Below are positions 7,618 through 14,824 of a stretch of DNA of 29,616 nucleotides, piece by piece; position 1 is the stretch's first letter; every line of letters begins with the position of its first letter. The DNA is from Anaerolineales bacterium (GTDB taxonomy: Bacteria > Chloroflexota > Anaerolineae > Anaerolineales > E44-bin32), in the NCBI GenBank assembly GCA_023250385.1, contig JAHFAU010000006.1, forward strand, positions 1 through 29,616. Reading direction: 5' to 3'. The position numbers and the translations under genes were made by a program. The notes under the pieces were generated by a model. That model did no database searches, was not told the DNA's origin, and was given only the letters and a program-made list of their open reading frames with translations.

Positions 7618-8667
7618 TCAGGGATCGCTGAAGTACCGCTGGAAGAAGGCAACCGACCGTTCGATCAGCTCGATGCCTCCAAAGCCAATAAAGGTGTGCG
7701 GCTCGCCCGGATAGGTGTAGCACTCCACTATCTTGCCTAAGGCCGAGAGCCGCAGACACAGCTCGCTGGACCACTCCGGCGGCACGAGTTCGTCTGCCTC
7801 GCCATGATGAATGCTGACCGGGGCCTGAATCCGATCCAGGTAGTTGCTCGGTGAGATGCGGGCCAGGTCAGCCGGCGGGACTTTGAGCTCTTCAAGCCCG
7901 CGGGCGCCGTCGGACCACTCATAGATCTTCTCGAAATTGAGGTGCTCGTCCGCGTTCATCGAGCCGTACAAGACGGCTGCCTCGACCGAGGGCTCGACGG
8001 TCAGAACCCGAAGCGCAATTCCACCGCCCATGCTGTGGCCGAACAGGCCGATGTCGGTCGGGTCGGCGGCTTGTAGCGGTCCGGATTCGCCGGCCTGGCT
8101 GTGGATCAGTGCGATCAGATTGAGCACGTCGACGGCGTAGCCCACCCGGAAGAGACTGGGGCCTGGATCAGAGGGAGGGTAGTTGCGGTAGTTCGGGTGC
8201 AGGACCAGGAATCCCTCTGCCGCCAGCGCGTCGGCGTAGCCGGTGGTGTAGTCCAAGGTCTCATACTCGGCTGGATCGATGTACCCGTGCAGGACGAGGA
8301 TGACCGGAAACGGGCCTTGGCCGGTCGGAAGATCGAGGAACCCATAAACGGTCAGGCCGTCGCTCGGATAGTGGAATAGGTAGCGGCTGAAGCGGGAAGA
8401 AACCTGCTGCTCCGGTTCGAATTCGATCCGGCCCCCGCCATAGCTACGCCGGATCAGATCATCGATGGTTAATCCGGCGTAGGGATCCGGGGTCGGCGCG
8501 GGCGGGGAGTTGCCCGGGACCGCAGGGATCGGCACCTCGGTGGGCGGGGCGGAGGTGGGTGAGACCGTGGGGGCCGGGACCGATGGGAAGGGAGTCGGCC
8601 CGGCGGCTGTCCGGTCGCAGCTGCTGAGCAGGGCCGCTGCCGCAAGCGCAAAGGCCAGCTTGCGCAT
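7618..8667 (-). CDS. Secreted or lipoprotein alpha/beta hydrolase (dienelactone hydrolase / prolyl oligopeptidase type)
   Basis: This 349-residue protein begins with a lipoprotein signal peptide (MRKLAFALAAAALLSSC), so the mature protein is probably lipid-anchored through the Cys at position 17. A Pro/Thr/Ser-rich linker (about 20-65) separates the anchor from the enzyme. The alpha/beta hydrolase core shows a VLHGY oxyanion segment, the nucleophile elbow GHSMGG, the acid in HGEADELV and the catalytic His in GEPHTF. The fold and triad suggest an esterase or peptidase; the substrate is unknown. The start is placed at 8667 because it opens directly into the signal peptide. An upstream in-frame ATG at 8715 would add 16 non-signal residues. 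The gene converges on the M50 protease gene, with a 26-nt gap. Confidence 0.85.
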   Translation of the reverse strand: MRKLAFALAAAALLSSCDRTAAGPTPFPSVPAPTVSPTSAPPTEVPIPAVPGNSPPAPTPDPYAGLTIDDLIRRSYGGGRIEFEPEQQVSSRFSRYLFHYPSDGLTVYGFLDLPTGQGPFPVILVLHGYIDPAEYETLDYTTGYADALAAEGFLVLHPNYRNYPPSDPGPSLFRVGYAVDVLNLIALIHSQAGESGPLQAADPTDIGLFGHSMGGGIALRVLTVEPSVEAAVLYGSMNADEHLNFEKIYEWSDGARGLEELKVPPADLARISPSNYLDRIQAPVSIHHGEADELVPPEWSSELCLRLSALGKIVECYTYPGEPHTFIGFGGIELIERSVAFFQRYFSDP

Positions 8668-8724
8668 AGCCACGATCAGCGAGGAAGTCGGCCGGGGATG
8701 CAAGCCTAGAATCATGCCTCAGCC

Positions 8725-9204
8725 CTAACCGAAGGTGCCAGACCCGTCCGGCTGGCCCTCGAAGACCCGGACCGCGATGACCTCCGCCTTGGCGGTCTGA
8801 AGACCATCGACATAGGCCTGGCAGGTGAGCCGGACTTTGCGCCGCTGGATCTCGACGACTTGCGCCCGGAGGGTGATGGGACTGTCATTCGGGGTTGGCT
8901 TCAGATAGTCGACCGCAATATGGGCTGTCGCATAGCGGTAGTAGGGTTCGGATCCCATTTCGCGGCCTTCGCTTCGATAGGCGGCCGCCATCGCGGTGCC
9001 CATGCAATGACAGTCGATAAGGGTCGCCAGGATGCCGCCGTTCAGCAAGCCCTTCCAACCTTGATAGCGAGGCTGCGAAGACCATTCACAAACTGACTCT
9101 TCGCCATCCCAGAAGCTGTGTATCTGGAGTCCCTCTACATTCTCGGAACCGCATCCGAAGCACAGGTTTCCCGGCATGTGATCTTGGAAAGCGGAGGAGG
9201 CCAT
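8725..9204 (-). CDS. Hotdog-fold thioesterase (PaaI/4HBT superfamily)
   Basis: About 159 residues form a single hotdog domain. The helix entry (LLNGGILATLIDCHCMGTAM) matches the PaaI-type pattern in which an Asp near the helix serves acyl-CoA hydrolysis. A CFGCG motif near the N terminus is common in this subgroup. Later beta strands (AVDYLKPTP, AQVVEIQRRKVRLTCQAYVDG) complete the fold. The frame stays open to 9450, but the upstream part is low-complexity and overlaps the divergent ligase leader, so the ATG at 9204 or the one at 9177 is preferred. No clear Shine-Dalgarno sequence is seen; a TATAGT on the minus strand (9228-9223) would give a nearly leaderless message. It probably shares a transcript with the hydrolase 57 nt downstream. 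Confidence 0.8.
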   Translation of the reverse strand: MASSAFQDHMPGNLCFGCGSENVEGLQIHSFWDGEESVCEWSSQPRYQGWKGLLNGGILATLIDCHCMGTAMAAAYRSEGREMGSEPYYRYATAHIAVDYLKPTPNDSPITLRAQVVEIQRRKVRLTCQAYVDGLQTAKAEVIAVRVFEGQPDGSGTFG

Positions 9205-9336
9205 AGTTGCTGGGGAAGGCGGACTATACCACAGCCATGTTTTCCAACTATTCGCACCGACGCCGCCGCTTCGCCAGCCCGACGCGAGCACCGCGAGTAC
9301 AATTGCCGGGCTCTCCACCCGTCTCCGCCACTGCCG

Positions 9337-10647
9337 TTGAAGCTCTACAACACACTCACCACGGAGATTCAAGAGTTTGTTCCGCAGCGCGATCCGATCG
9401 GGGTCTACGTCTGCGGAATCACCCCCTACGACACGACCCACCTTGGGCATGCCTTCACCTATTCAATCGCGGATGTCCTGATCCGGTACCTGGAATTCAA
9501 GGGCCGGCCGGTCCGCTACGTTCAAAACGTGACCGACGTGGATGACGACCTGCTGCGGGTGGCGGGTGAGCGGCAGGAAGACTGGCGCCGGATGGGCGAC
9601 CGCTGGACTTCCCACTACATCGAGGACATGGCGGCGTTGAATGTCCGTCCACCGGACGTTTTGCCCCGAGCCACAGACGTGCTCCCGCAAATGATCGCCT
9701 CGATCGAGAAGCTGCTCGCAGCCGGGATGGCTTACGAAGCAGGCGGAGGGGTGTATTTCGACCTCGCGGCTTGGCCCGCGTACGGCAAATTGTCAAAACT
9801 CTCGACGGATCAGATGCTTCCGATCGCCAACGAGCGCGGAAACCGGCCGGACGATCCACACAAGCGGCGGCCGTTGGATTTCGTGCTCTGGCAAGCCCAG
9901 GCTCCCGGCGAGCCGGCCTGGGACAGTCCCTGGGGGGCTGGTCGTCCCGGTTGGCACATCGAGTGTTCAACGATGGCCTCCCAGAACCTCGGCCAAACCG
10001 TCGACCTGCACGCCGGGGGCGAGGATCTGGTCTTTCCCCATCATGAGAGCGAGATCGCCCAGATCGAGCCGCTGACCGGGCAACCGTTTGCAAGTCATTG
10101 GCTGCATGTAGCGCCGGTCCATCACCTGGGGGCCAAGATGAGCAAGTCGCTCGGGAACCTGATCATGGTTCGCGAACTCTTGGATCGCTGGTCGCCGGAT
10201 ACGATCCGGCTTTATCTGGCAGGCCACCACTACCGGGAATCTTGGACCCACGACCCCGCGGGTCTGGAGGCAGCCGGCAGGCAGGCCGAGGCGCTCTCTG
10301 CCGCCGCCGCGTTTGACGGATCCCAGGCGAAGCTATCGTCGGCCGACGCCGCTCCAAGCGGCTCCCAGGGCAAGCCGTTCTTGCCTGACGACCTGGTTTC
10401 TGAATTTACCCAGGCGATGGATCGAGATCTGAACATCCCGGCTGCTCTCGCCGCGCTCCGGCGGCTCGCCGAGGCAATCGTGGCGGCTGCACATCAGGGG
10501 CGTGCGGTGGCTCCGGCCCAAAAATCGCTGCGGACTTTGGCGGGTCTCTTAGGCTTGAGGCTCGGATCCGCCGGACCGGAGGGTAGGGTGGTCGAGGGCT
10601 GGGGCCGCCACTTGACTCGATTTCGGGAGCAGTTGGTCTCCGGCTGA
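9337..10647 (+). CDS. Cysteinyl-tRNA synthetase family ligase (CysRS or MshC-like)
   Basis: This class I aminoacyl-tRNA synthetase-type enzyme of 436 residues activates cysteine with ATP. It has the HIGH-type signature HLGHA and a KMSKS loop (AKMSKSLGN). Zn-site residues are visible: Cys in VCGIT, Cys in HIECS, and the His pair in FPHHE. The N-terminal signature GITPYDTTHLGHA, the phrase EDMAALNV and the NERGNRPDD segment look more like the actinobacterial mycothiol ligase MshC than textbook CysRS (GPTVY...HIGHAR). The length lies between MshC (about 410) and CysRS (about 460). A C-terminal helical domain (about 365-436) follows the catalytic core. The TTG at 9337 opens into KLYNTL, a standard CysRS opening. 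The open frame extends upstream, but that part looks non-coding. A TACAAT box at 9298-9303 may be the promoter. Confidence 0.85.
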   Translation: MKLYNTLTTEIQEFVPQRDPIGVYVCGITPYDTTHLGHAFTYSIADVLIRYLEFKGRPVRYVQNVTDVDDDLLRVAGERQEDWRRMGDRWTSHYIEDMAALNVRPPDVLPRATDVLPQMIASIEKLLAAGMAYEAGGGVYFDLAAWPAYGKLSKLSTDQMLPIANERGNRPDDPHKRRPLDFVLWQAQAPGEPAWDSPWGAGRPGWHIECSTMASQNLGQTVDLHAGGEDLVFPHHESEIAQIEPLTGQPFASHWLHVAPVHHLGAKMSKSLGNLIMVRELLDRWSPDTIRLYLAGHHYRESWTHDPAGLEAAGRQAEALSAAAAFDGSQAKLSSADAAPSGSQGKPFLPDDLVSEFTQAMDRDLNIPAALAALRRLAEAIVAAAHQGRAVAPAQKSLRTLAGLLGLRLGSAGPEGRVVEGWGRHLTRFREQLVSG

Positions 10648-10763
10648 TTCCGCCCCGCAACCCGTTGCCTATCGTCGGGTTGTCAGTTCGATTGCTGTCA
10701 GAAGATTTCGGGTCTAGAGCGAGGCGAGTGCACCGTGGCTGAAACCACAGCCGGAGGACAGTC
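10648..10763. other. Intergenic region between ligase and kinase genes
   Basis: No gene is seen in these 116 nt. A small hairpin (GGCTG, loop, CAGCC, about 10737-10752) lies just before the kinase ribosome binding site GGAGG at 10753-10757. It could modulate translation. No convincing promoter pair was found. Confidence 0.3.
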
Positions 10764-13055
10764 TTGCAAGGTTTGATCGGACAGACCCTCGGTGGTTACC
10801 GGATCATCTCCCAAATCGGGAAAGGCGGCATGGCGACGGTCTTCAAGGCGTACCAGCCCTCCCTCGACCGATACGTGGCGATCAAAGTGCTGCCTCCCTA
10901 CTACGCAGAGCAGGACGAGACCTTCCTCAAACGATTCCGTCAGGAGGCGAAGGCCATTGCCAGCCTCCGGCACCCCAACATCCTGATCGTCCTCGACTAT
11001 GGGGAGCTGGAACGAACGACCTATCTGGTCATGGAGTTCGTCGAGGCGGGTACCTTGGCGAGTCTGATGGGCAAGCCGATCGCGCCCACTCCGATGGCCA
11101 GGATCATCGGGCAAGTCGCCGGAGCGCTCGAGTACGCACACCAGCAGGGCGTGGTTCATCGGGACATCAAGCCGAGCAATATCCTGCTGCCGAAGCCGGA
11201 CTGGCCGTTGCTGACCGACTTCGGTCTGGCCAAGATCGTCGGCGGGACTCAGCTTACCCAATCGGGTACGGTCGCCGGGACGCCGGCCTACATGTCCCCT
11301 GAGCAGGGACGCGGCGAGAAGGTGGACCAACGTAGCGACATTTATTCACTGGGGATTGTCTTGTACGAAATGGCCACCGGGGTTGTCCCGTTCCAGGCAG
11401 AGACTCCGATGGCTGTCATCGTGAAGCACATCATCGACCCGCTCCCGCTGCCACGCAGCAAGACCCCGGAATTATCGGAAGGTATCGAGCGAGTAATCCT
11501 GAAAGCGCTGGCCAAGGACCCGGCCGACCGGTTTCAGGGTGTCGGCGATCTGGCCGAAGCACTGACGGCTGCGGTGGGCTCAATGCCGGCCGAGCTGGCG
11601 AGTGTCGCACCCGCGCAGCCCTCCCACGAGTTGACGACGCTGCAGGTGACCGGCGCGGGCCTTGCGGTGCAGCCGCCGGTTGCCGCGGGGGCCTCCCCAG
11701 CGGCGGGGGCGGCTGAGGCAGTGGCGCGCCGCGCCCGGCCGAAAGGCGCGCGATCCTGGTGGTTAAGTTTCGGGTTGGCGGCTGGGGTTCTGGTGCTGGC
11801 TGTCGTCGGGTTTGCCGCCGCTCGGGCCCTCGGACTCGGAAGTGGCGCGGGGGGTCCGATTGCCGAAGGGCCGGCGGAAGTGCGGACCCTCGACCAACTG
11901 GTGGCGGACGGGAACGCCAGTCTAAAGGCCGGCGATGCCGAAGCTGCGATCCCAGACCTCGAAGCCGCGGTCGAGCGAGATCCGGGGAATCTGGACCGAT
12001 ATTTCGACGTCGCTCGGGCTTACTTCGCCTCCGGCGATCCAGACGCGGCCTCAAATGTGATTCAGGAAGCGGTCGACTTGGTCCCCGGAGATTCCGATGC
12101 GCATCAAACTGCCGGCGGGGTGTATCAGGAGCTTGGTCTGCATGAAGAAGCTGCGGGCGAGTTCCGCACCGCGCTCGAGCTGGATCCGCAGGCGAATTGG
12201 CTGTACTCCACCATCGCGGATGAGTATCTGGCGGCCGGGCTGCCGAAGGAAGCAGCCGGATTCCTTGCCGAGGCGATGGCGAACCCGGAGGTTGCCTCGA
12301 ACTCCAGCAGCCTCGAGTCCATTGGCTGGGGATTCCTTTCGCTAGGCGATCCTGCTCAGGCGGAACAGACCTTTAATCAAGCCATCGCAGCCGGTGCGGA
12401 CTTTCCCGGACCGTGGGAAGGCCTGGCGGAGGCTGTGTATCAGCGGGGTGACCTTGCTGACTCGCTGGCGGTCCTCGCTGACGGCGTGCGATATTTCCCG
12501 GACCACGTGCCCTTCTACGAGACTGCCGGTGAGCTCCATTGGGAACTAGGCGAGCTCGAGCAGGCGGTGGCCTCTTTCCAGCAGGCGATCGCGCTGGATC
12601 CCGCCAACAACTCCAGTTACTCGAAGCTCGCAGGCCTGTACGGCGAAATGGGCCTGTTGAAGGAGGCCGAGCAACTGCTGCTGGGAGGACTCGAGGCACA
12701 CCCCGAGAACACGGGCTTCCATGCCGATCTGGCCAGCTTCTACACCGGACAAGGCCGGTACGCCGAAGCCGCTCCGTTGTACGACACGTTGATTCAATCC
12801 GAACCTGAGAACGGCTGGTGGTATGCCTACTCGGCCGATGTCCACGGGAAAATGGGGGACCCGGAGAACGCGCTTCGGCTGCTCGCCGAGGCCGCAGCGA
12901 GGAATTCGGGGGATCCGTGGCTAGACGATACCATCGGGTGGAGCTATGTTGCACTCGGCGACTGCGAGCACGCCCTCGAACACTTCCAGCGCGCCCTCGA
13001 GATCGATTCCACGATCGAGAGCTCGGCGAAGGGACTGCAGAACTGCGGCGGGTAG
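10764..13055 (+). CDS. Membrane Ser/Thr protein kinase (PknB type) with TPR ectodomain
   Basis: This 763-residue receptor-type kinase has an N-terminal Hanks kinase domain (about residues 12-275) with every catalytic element. These are the Gly-rich loop GKGGMATVF (19-27), K41, HRDIKPSN (H132-N139), DFG (152-154) and a SPE version of APE (178-180). A linker rich in Ala and Pro leads to one transmembrane helix (about 334-356). The rest (about 375-760) is a run of roughly ten or eleven TPR repeats predicted to lie outside the membrane. The TPR region probably binds a partner or ligand that controls the kinase; this is an inference. The TTG at 10764 is chosen because GGAGG is 6 nt upstream; a second TTG at 10773 is also possible. 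It may relate functionally to the pseudokinase near 20.5 kb. Confidence 0.92.
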   Translation: MQGLIGQTLGGYRIISQIGKGGMATVFKAYQPSLDRYVAIKVLPPYYAEQDETFLKRFRQEAKAIASLRHPNILIVLDYGELERTTYLVMEFVEAGTLASLMGKPIAPTPMARIIGQVAGALEYAHQQGVVHRDIKPSNILLPKPDWPLLTDFGLAKIVGGTQLTQSGTVAGTPAYMSPEQGRGEKVDQRSDIYSLGIVLYEMATGVVPFQAETPMAVIVKHIIDPLPLPRSKTPELSEGIERVILKALAKDPADRFQGVGDLAEALTAAVGSMPAELASVAPAQPSHELTTLQVTGAGLAVQPPVAAGASPAAGAAEAVARRARPKGARSWWLSFGLAAGVLVLAVVGFAAARALGLGSGAGGPIAEGPAEVRTLDQLVADGNASLKAGDAEAAIPDLEAAVERDPGNLDRYFDVARAYFASGDPDAASNVIQEAVDLVPGDSDAHQTAGGVYQELGLHEEAAGEFRTALELDPQANWLYSTIADEYLAAGLPKEAAGFLAEAMANPEVASNSSSLESIGWGFLSLGDPAQAEQTFNQAIAAGADFPGPWEGLAEAVYQRGDLADSLAVLADGVRYFPDHVPFYETAGELHWELGELEQAVASFQQAIALDPANNSSYSKLAGLYGEMGLLKEAEQLLLGGLEAHPENTGFHADLASFYTGQGRYAEAAPLYDTLIQSEPENGWWYAYSADVHGKMGDPENALRLLAEAAARNSGDPWLDDTIGWSYVALGDCEHALEHFQRALEIDSTIESSAKGLQNCGG

Positions 13056-13072
13056 CTGGCCGATTCGCCGTG

Positions 13073-13090
13073 GGCGCTGGGGGGCGCCCA
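13073..13090 (+). terminator. GC hairpin after the kinase gene (possible weak terminator)
   Basis: GGGCGC, a 6-nt loop and GCGCCC form a stem 18 nt after the kinase stop. It lacks a following T-run, so termination would be weak or factor-dependent. Confidence 0.3.
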
Positions 13091-13126
13091 GCATTCGGCG
13101 TATGGTCATGTTAGTGGCGGCTCATG

Positions 13127-13132
13127 TATAGC
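13127..13132 (+). promoter_or_regulatory. Possible -10 box before the ECF sigma gene
   Basis: TATAGC preceded by TG (TGTATAGC) lies about 30 nt before the sigma factor start. No matching -35 box is evident. ECF genes often use their own promoter type, so this is only a candidate. Confidence 0.2.
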
Positions 13133-13161
13133 ATTGAGGGCACTTTTTCAGGAGAGTGACC

Positions 13162-14205
13162 GTGACCGATCGGAGACTTGAGGTTGCAGAGGCGGACCTC
13201 CTTGCCGCCGCCCGGGCCGGCGATCAGCAGGCCTTTGGCAATTTGGCCGAACCTTACCGCCGCGAACTGCAAGTTCACTGTTACCGAATCCTCGGCTCAT
13301 TACACGACGCCGAGGATATGGTGCAGGAGACGATGCTGCGCGCGTGGCGGCGGCTCGACACGTTCCAGGGCCGGGCCTCCTTCCGCGCCTGGCTGTACAA
13401 GATCGCCACCCATGCCTGCCTGGACGCGCTTGACAAGCGCCAGCGGCGCACACTGCCCGCGCTCGCTTACCCCGCCACGGATCCGCGGGCGCCGGTGGCC
13501 CCCGCGATCGCCGGACCCGTGCATCCGTGGCTTGAGCCGTATCCGGACGAACTGCTCCCCGAAACTGGCCCCAGCCCGGAGGCCCATTTTGATGCGCACG
13601 AAAGCATCACGCTCGCCTTTTTAGCGGCGCTCCAGGCTCTCCCTCCTCGCCAACGCGCCGCGTTGATCCTACGCGATGCGCTGGGCTGGCCAGCCAGCGA
13701 GACCGCCGACATTCTCGAACTGACCGTCCCGGCCGTCAAAAGCGCGCTGCACCGCGCTCGGGCCACCTTGGCCAAGCATTACCGCGTCGGGGGACTGGCC
13801 GGGGCGCGGGCGGCTCCGGCCGACGAAGCGATGCGCGCCCAGCTCGACCGATTCGTGCACGCCTGGGAAACCGCCGATGTGGCGGGGTTGATCGCGCTGC
13901 TCAAAGACGATGCGGTGCTCACCATGCCGCCCATACCTGCATGGTATCGAGGCCGAGAATCCGTTGGCGTGTTCGTCGCCTCGGCGATCCTGACCGGCGA
14001 GGCGCGCGGCCGATGGCATTTGCGGCCCACCCGCGCGAATTCCCAGCCCGCCTTTGCCGTTTATCAGCGGGATGACGCGGGCAACTATCGGGCATACGGC
14101 CTCCAGGTTTTGACCTTCGATGGGAACCAGTTGGCCGAGATGACGATCTTCGTGGATCCGGAGTGGGTCCCCCGCTTCGGCTTGCCCGCCGAAATCAAAG
14201 CCTGA
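13162..14205 (+). CDS. ECF sigma factor with C-terminal SnoaL-like domain (SigG/SigX5-like)
   Basis: This 347-residue extracytoplasmic-function sigma-70 factor directs RNA polymerase to a special promoter set. Region sigma2 (about residues 10-85) has YRILGSLHDAEDMVQET and the -10-binding FRAWLYKIATHACLD. Region sigma4 (about 145-200) has the helix-turn-helix sequence LPPRQRAALILRDALGWPASE. A SnoaL/NTF2-like domain follows (about 210-320, with AWYRGRESVGVF and LQVLTFDGNQLAEM). In related groups such as ECF41 and the SigG-like ECFs, this tail replaces a classical anti-sigma factor. No anti-sigma gene is adjacent. AGGAG (13150-13154) fits the GTG at 13162 better than the GTG at 13156. Arg codons are mostly CGC, unlike the CGG/CGA-rich neighbours, hinting at separate origin. 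Confidence 0.88.
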   Translation: MTDRRLEVAEADLLAAARAGDQQAFGNLAEPYRRELQVHCYRILGSLHDAEDMVQETMLRAWRRLDTFQGRASFRAWLYKIATHACLDALDKRQRRTLPALAYPATDPRAPVAPAIAGPVHPWLEPYPDELLPETGPSPEAHFDAHESITLAFLAALQALPPRQRAALILRDALGWPASETADILELTVPAVKSALHRARATLAKHYRVGGLAGARAAPADEAMRAQLDRFVHAWETADVAGLIALLKDDAVLTMPPIPAWYRGRESVGVFVASAILTGEARGRWHLRPTRANSQPAFAVYQRDDAGNYRAYGLQVLTFDGNQLAEMTIFVDPEWVPRFGLPAEIKA

Positions 14206-14226
14206 CCGGGGCCGTCGCCAATACCG

Positions 14227-14604
14227 TCACGCTGGTTTGGCCGAGCGCAGCGCCAACGCGGTCCAGATTGCAAACGAAACGTCCGGGACGCTGAACGCGA
14301 TGAGAACCGGCGGGGCGAACCCCAAAATCACAAACGCAACGAAGAAGATCGGAACCGTGAAGCGGATGTTGACCGACCAGCGGAAGAGGTCCGTCAGTTC
14401 GCGGCGCGCGGCCTGGACATAGTAATATCCCAGGAACAAGACGGTCATGGCGAGGACCCGAACCCAGACATCCGTCGGGGCCGACATCCCCACCAGGGGC
14501 AGGAGGGCGCCCGGAATTAGCAGGAACGGGAGGCCGAGGAAAAGGATGATATAGCCCCCATAAACCTGCAAGCTTTTCGCGGCGTTGCTCATCGGTTTCT
14601 TCAT
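14227..14604 (-). CDS. Small four-helix integral membrane protein, function unknown
   Basis: This 125-residue protein has four predicted membrane helices (about residues 16-34, 45-64, 80-98 and 102-118) and short loops. A WVRVLAMTVLFLGYYY segment and an aromatic-rich loop (FRWSVNIRF) are characteristic of a widespread but uncharacterised bacterial family; I know no function for it. The start is supported by AAGGAG 7 nt upstream on the minus strand. It converges with the ECF sigma gene (21-nt gap) and shares its CGC-rich codon style. It may therefore be carried with it as a pair, perhaps as a target or modulator, which is only an inference. Confidence 0.7.
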   Translation of the reverse strand: MKKPMSNAAKSLQVYGGYIILFLGLPFLLIPGALLPLVGMSAPTDVWVRVLAMTVLFLGYYYVQAARRELTDLFRWSVNIRFTVPIFFVAFVILGFAPPVLIAFSVPDVSFAIWTALALRSAKPA

Positions 14605-14749
14605 GTCAGACTCCTTGTGGGTGGTGCGATTTGATCGATAAGACGGAAGCGGAAGCTAAAAGGGTGCGGTGTCGCTATGGCAATTCTTGGGTATCGCCAA
14701 ACCCGCCGTACTCGCCCCAGGTACCGATAGAACTCCCCAGACAGACGTC

Positions 14750-14766
14750 GACCACATTATGTGGTC
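14750..14766. promoter_or_regulatory. 17-bp perfect palindrome, candidate operator
   Basis: GACCACAT-T-ATGTGGTC is an 8-bp perfect inverted repeat around one base. It lies between the divergently transcribed membrane protein gene (starts 14604, minus) and the L,D-transpeptidase gene (starts 14825, plus). The size and symmetry fit a site for a dimeric repressor. It is the only strong signal in the 14605-14824 gap. Confidence 0.5.
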
Positions 14767-14824
14767 CTTATCCCTAGCGTGGCAGACTCCTTGCAACGAA
14801 GCGCTGTGGCGAGATTCCAAGCTC

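Noticed and set aside
9207..9450. N-terminal extension of the thioesterase
   Set aside because: Low-complexity sequence overlapping the start of the divergent ligase; hotdog homology begins only near the ATG at 9204 or 9177.
14669..14824. N-terminal extension of the L,D-transpeptidase
   Set aside because: It would run through the palindromic operator candidate and put about 50 unstructured residues before the anchor.
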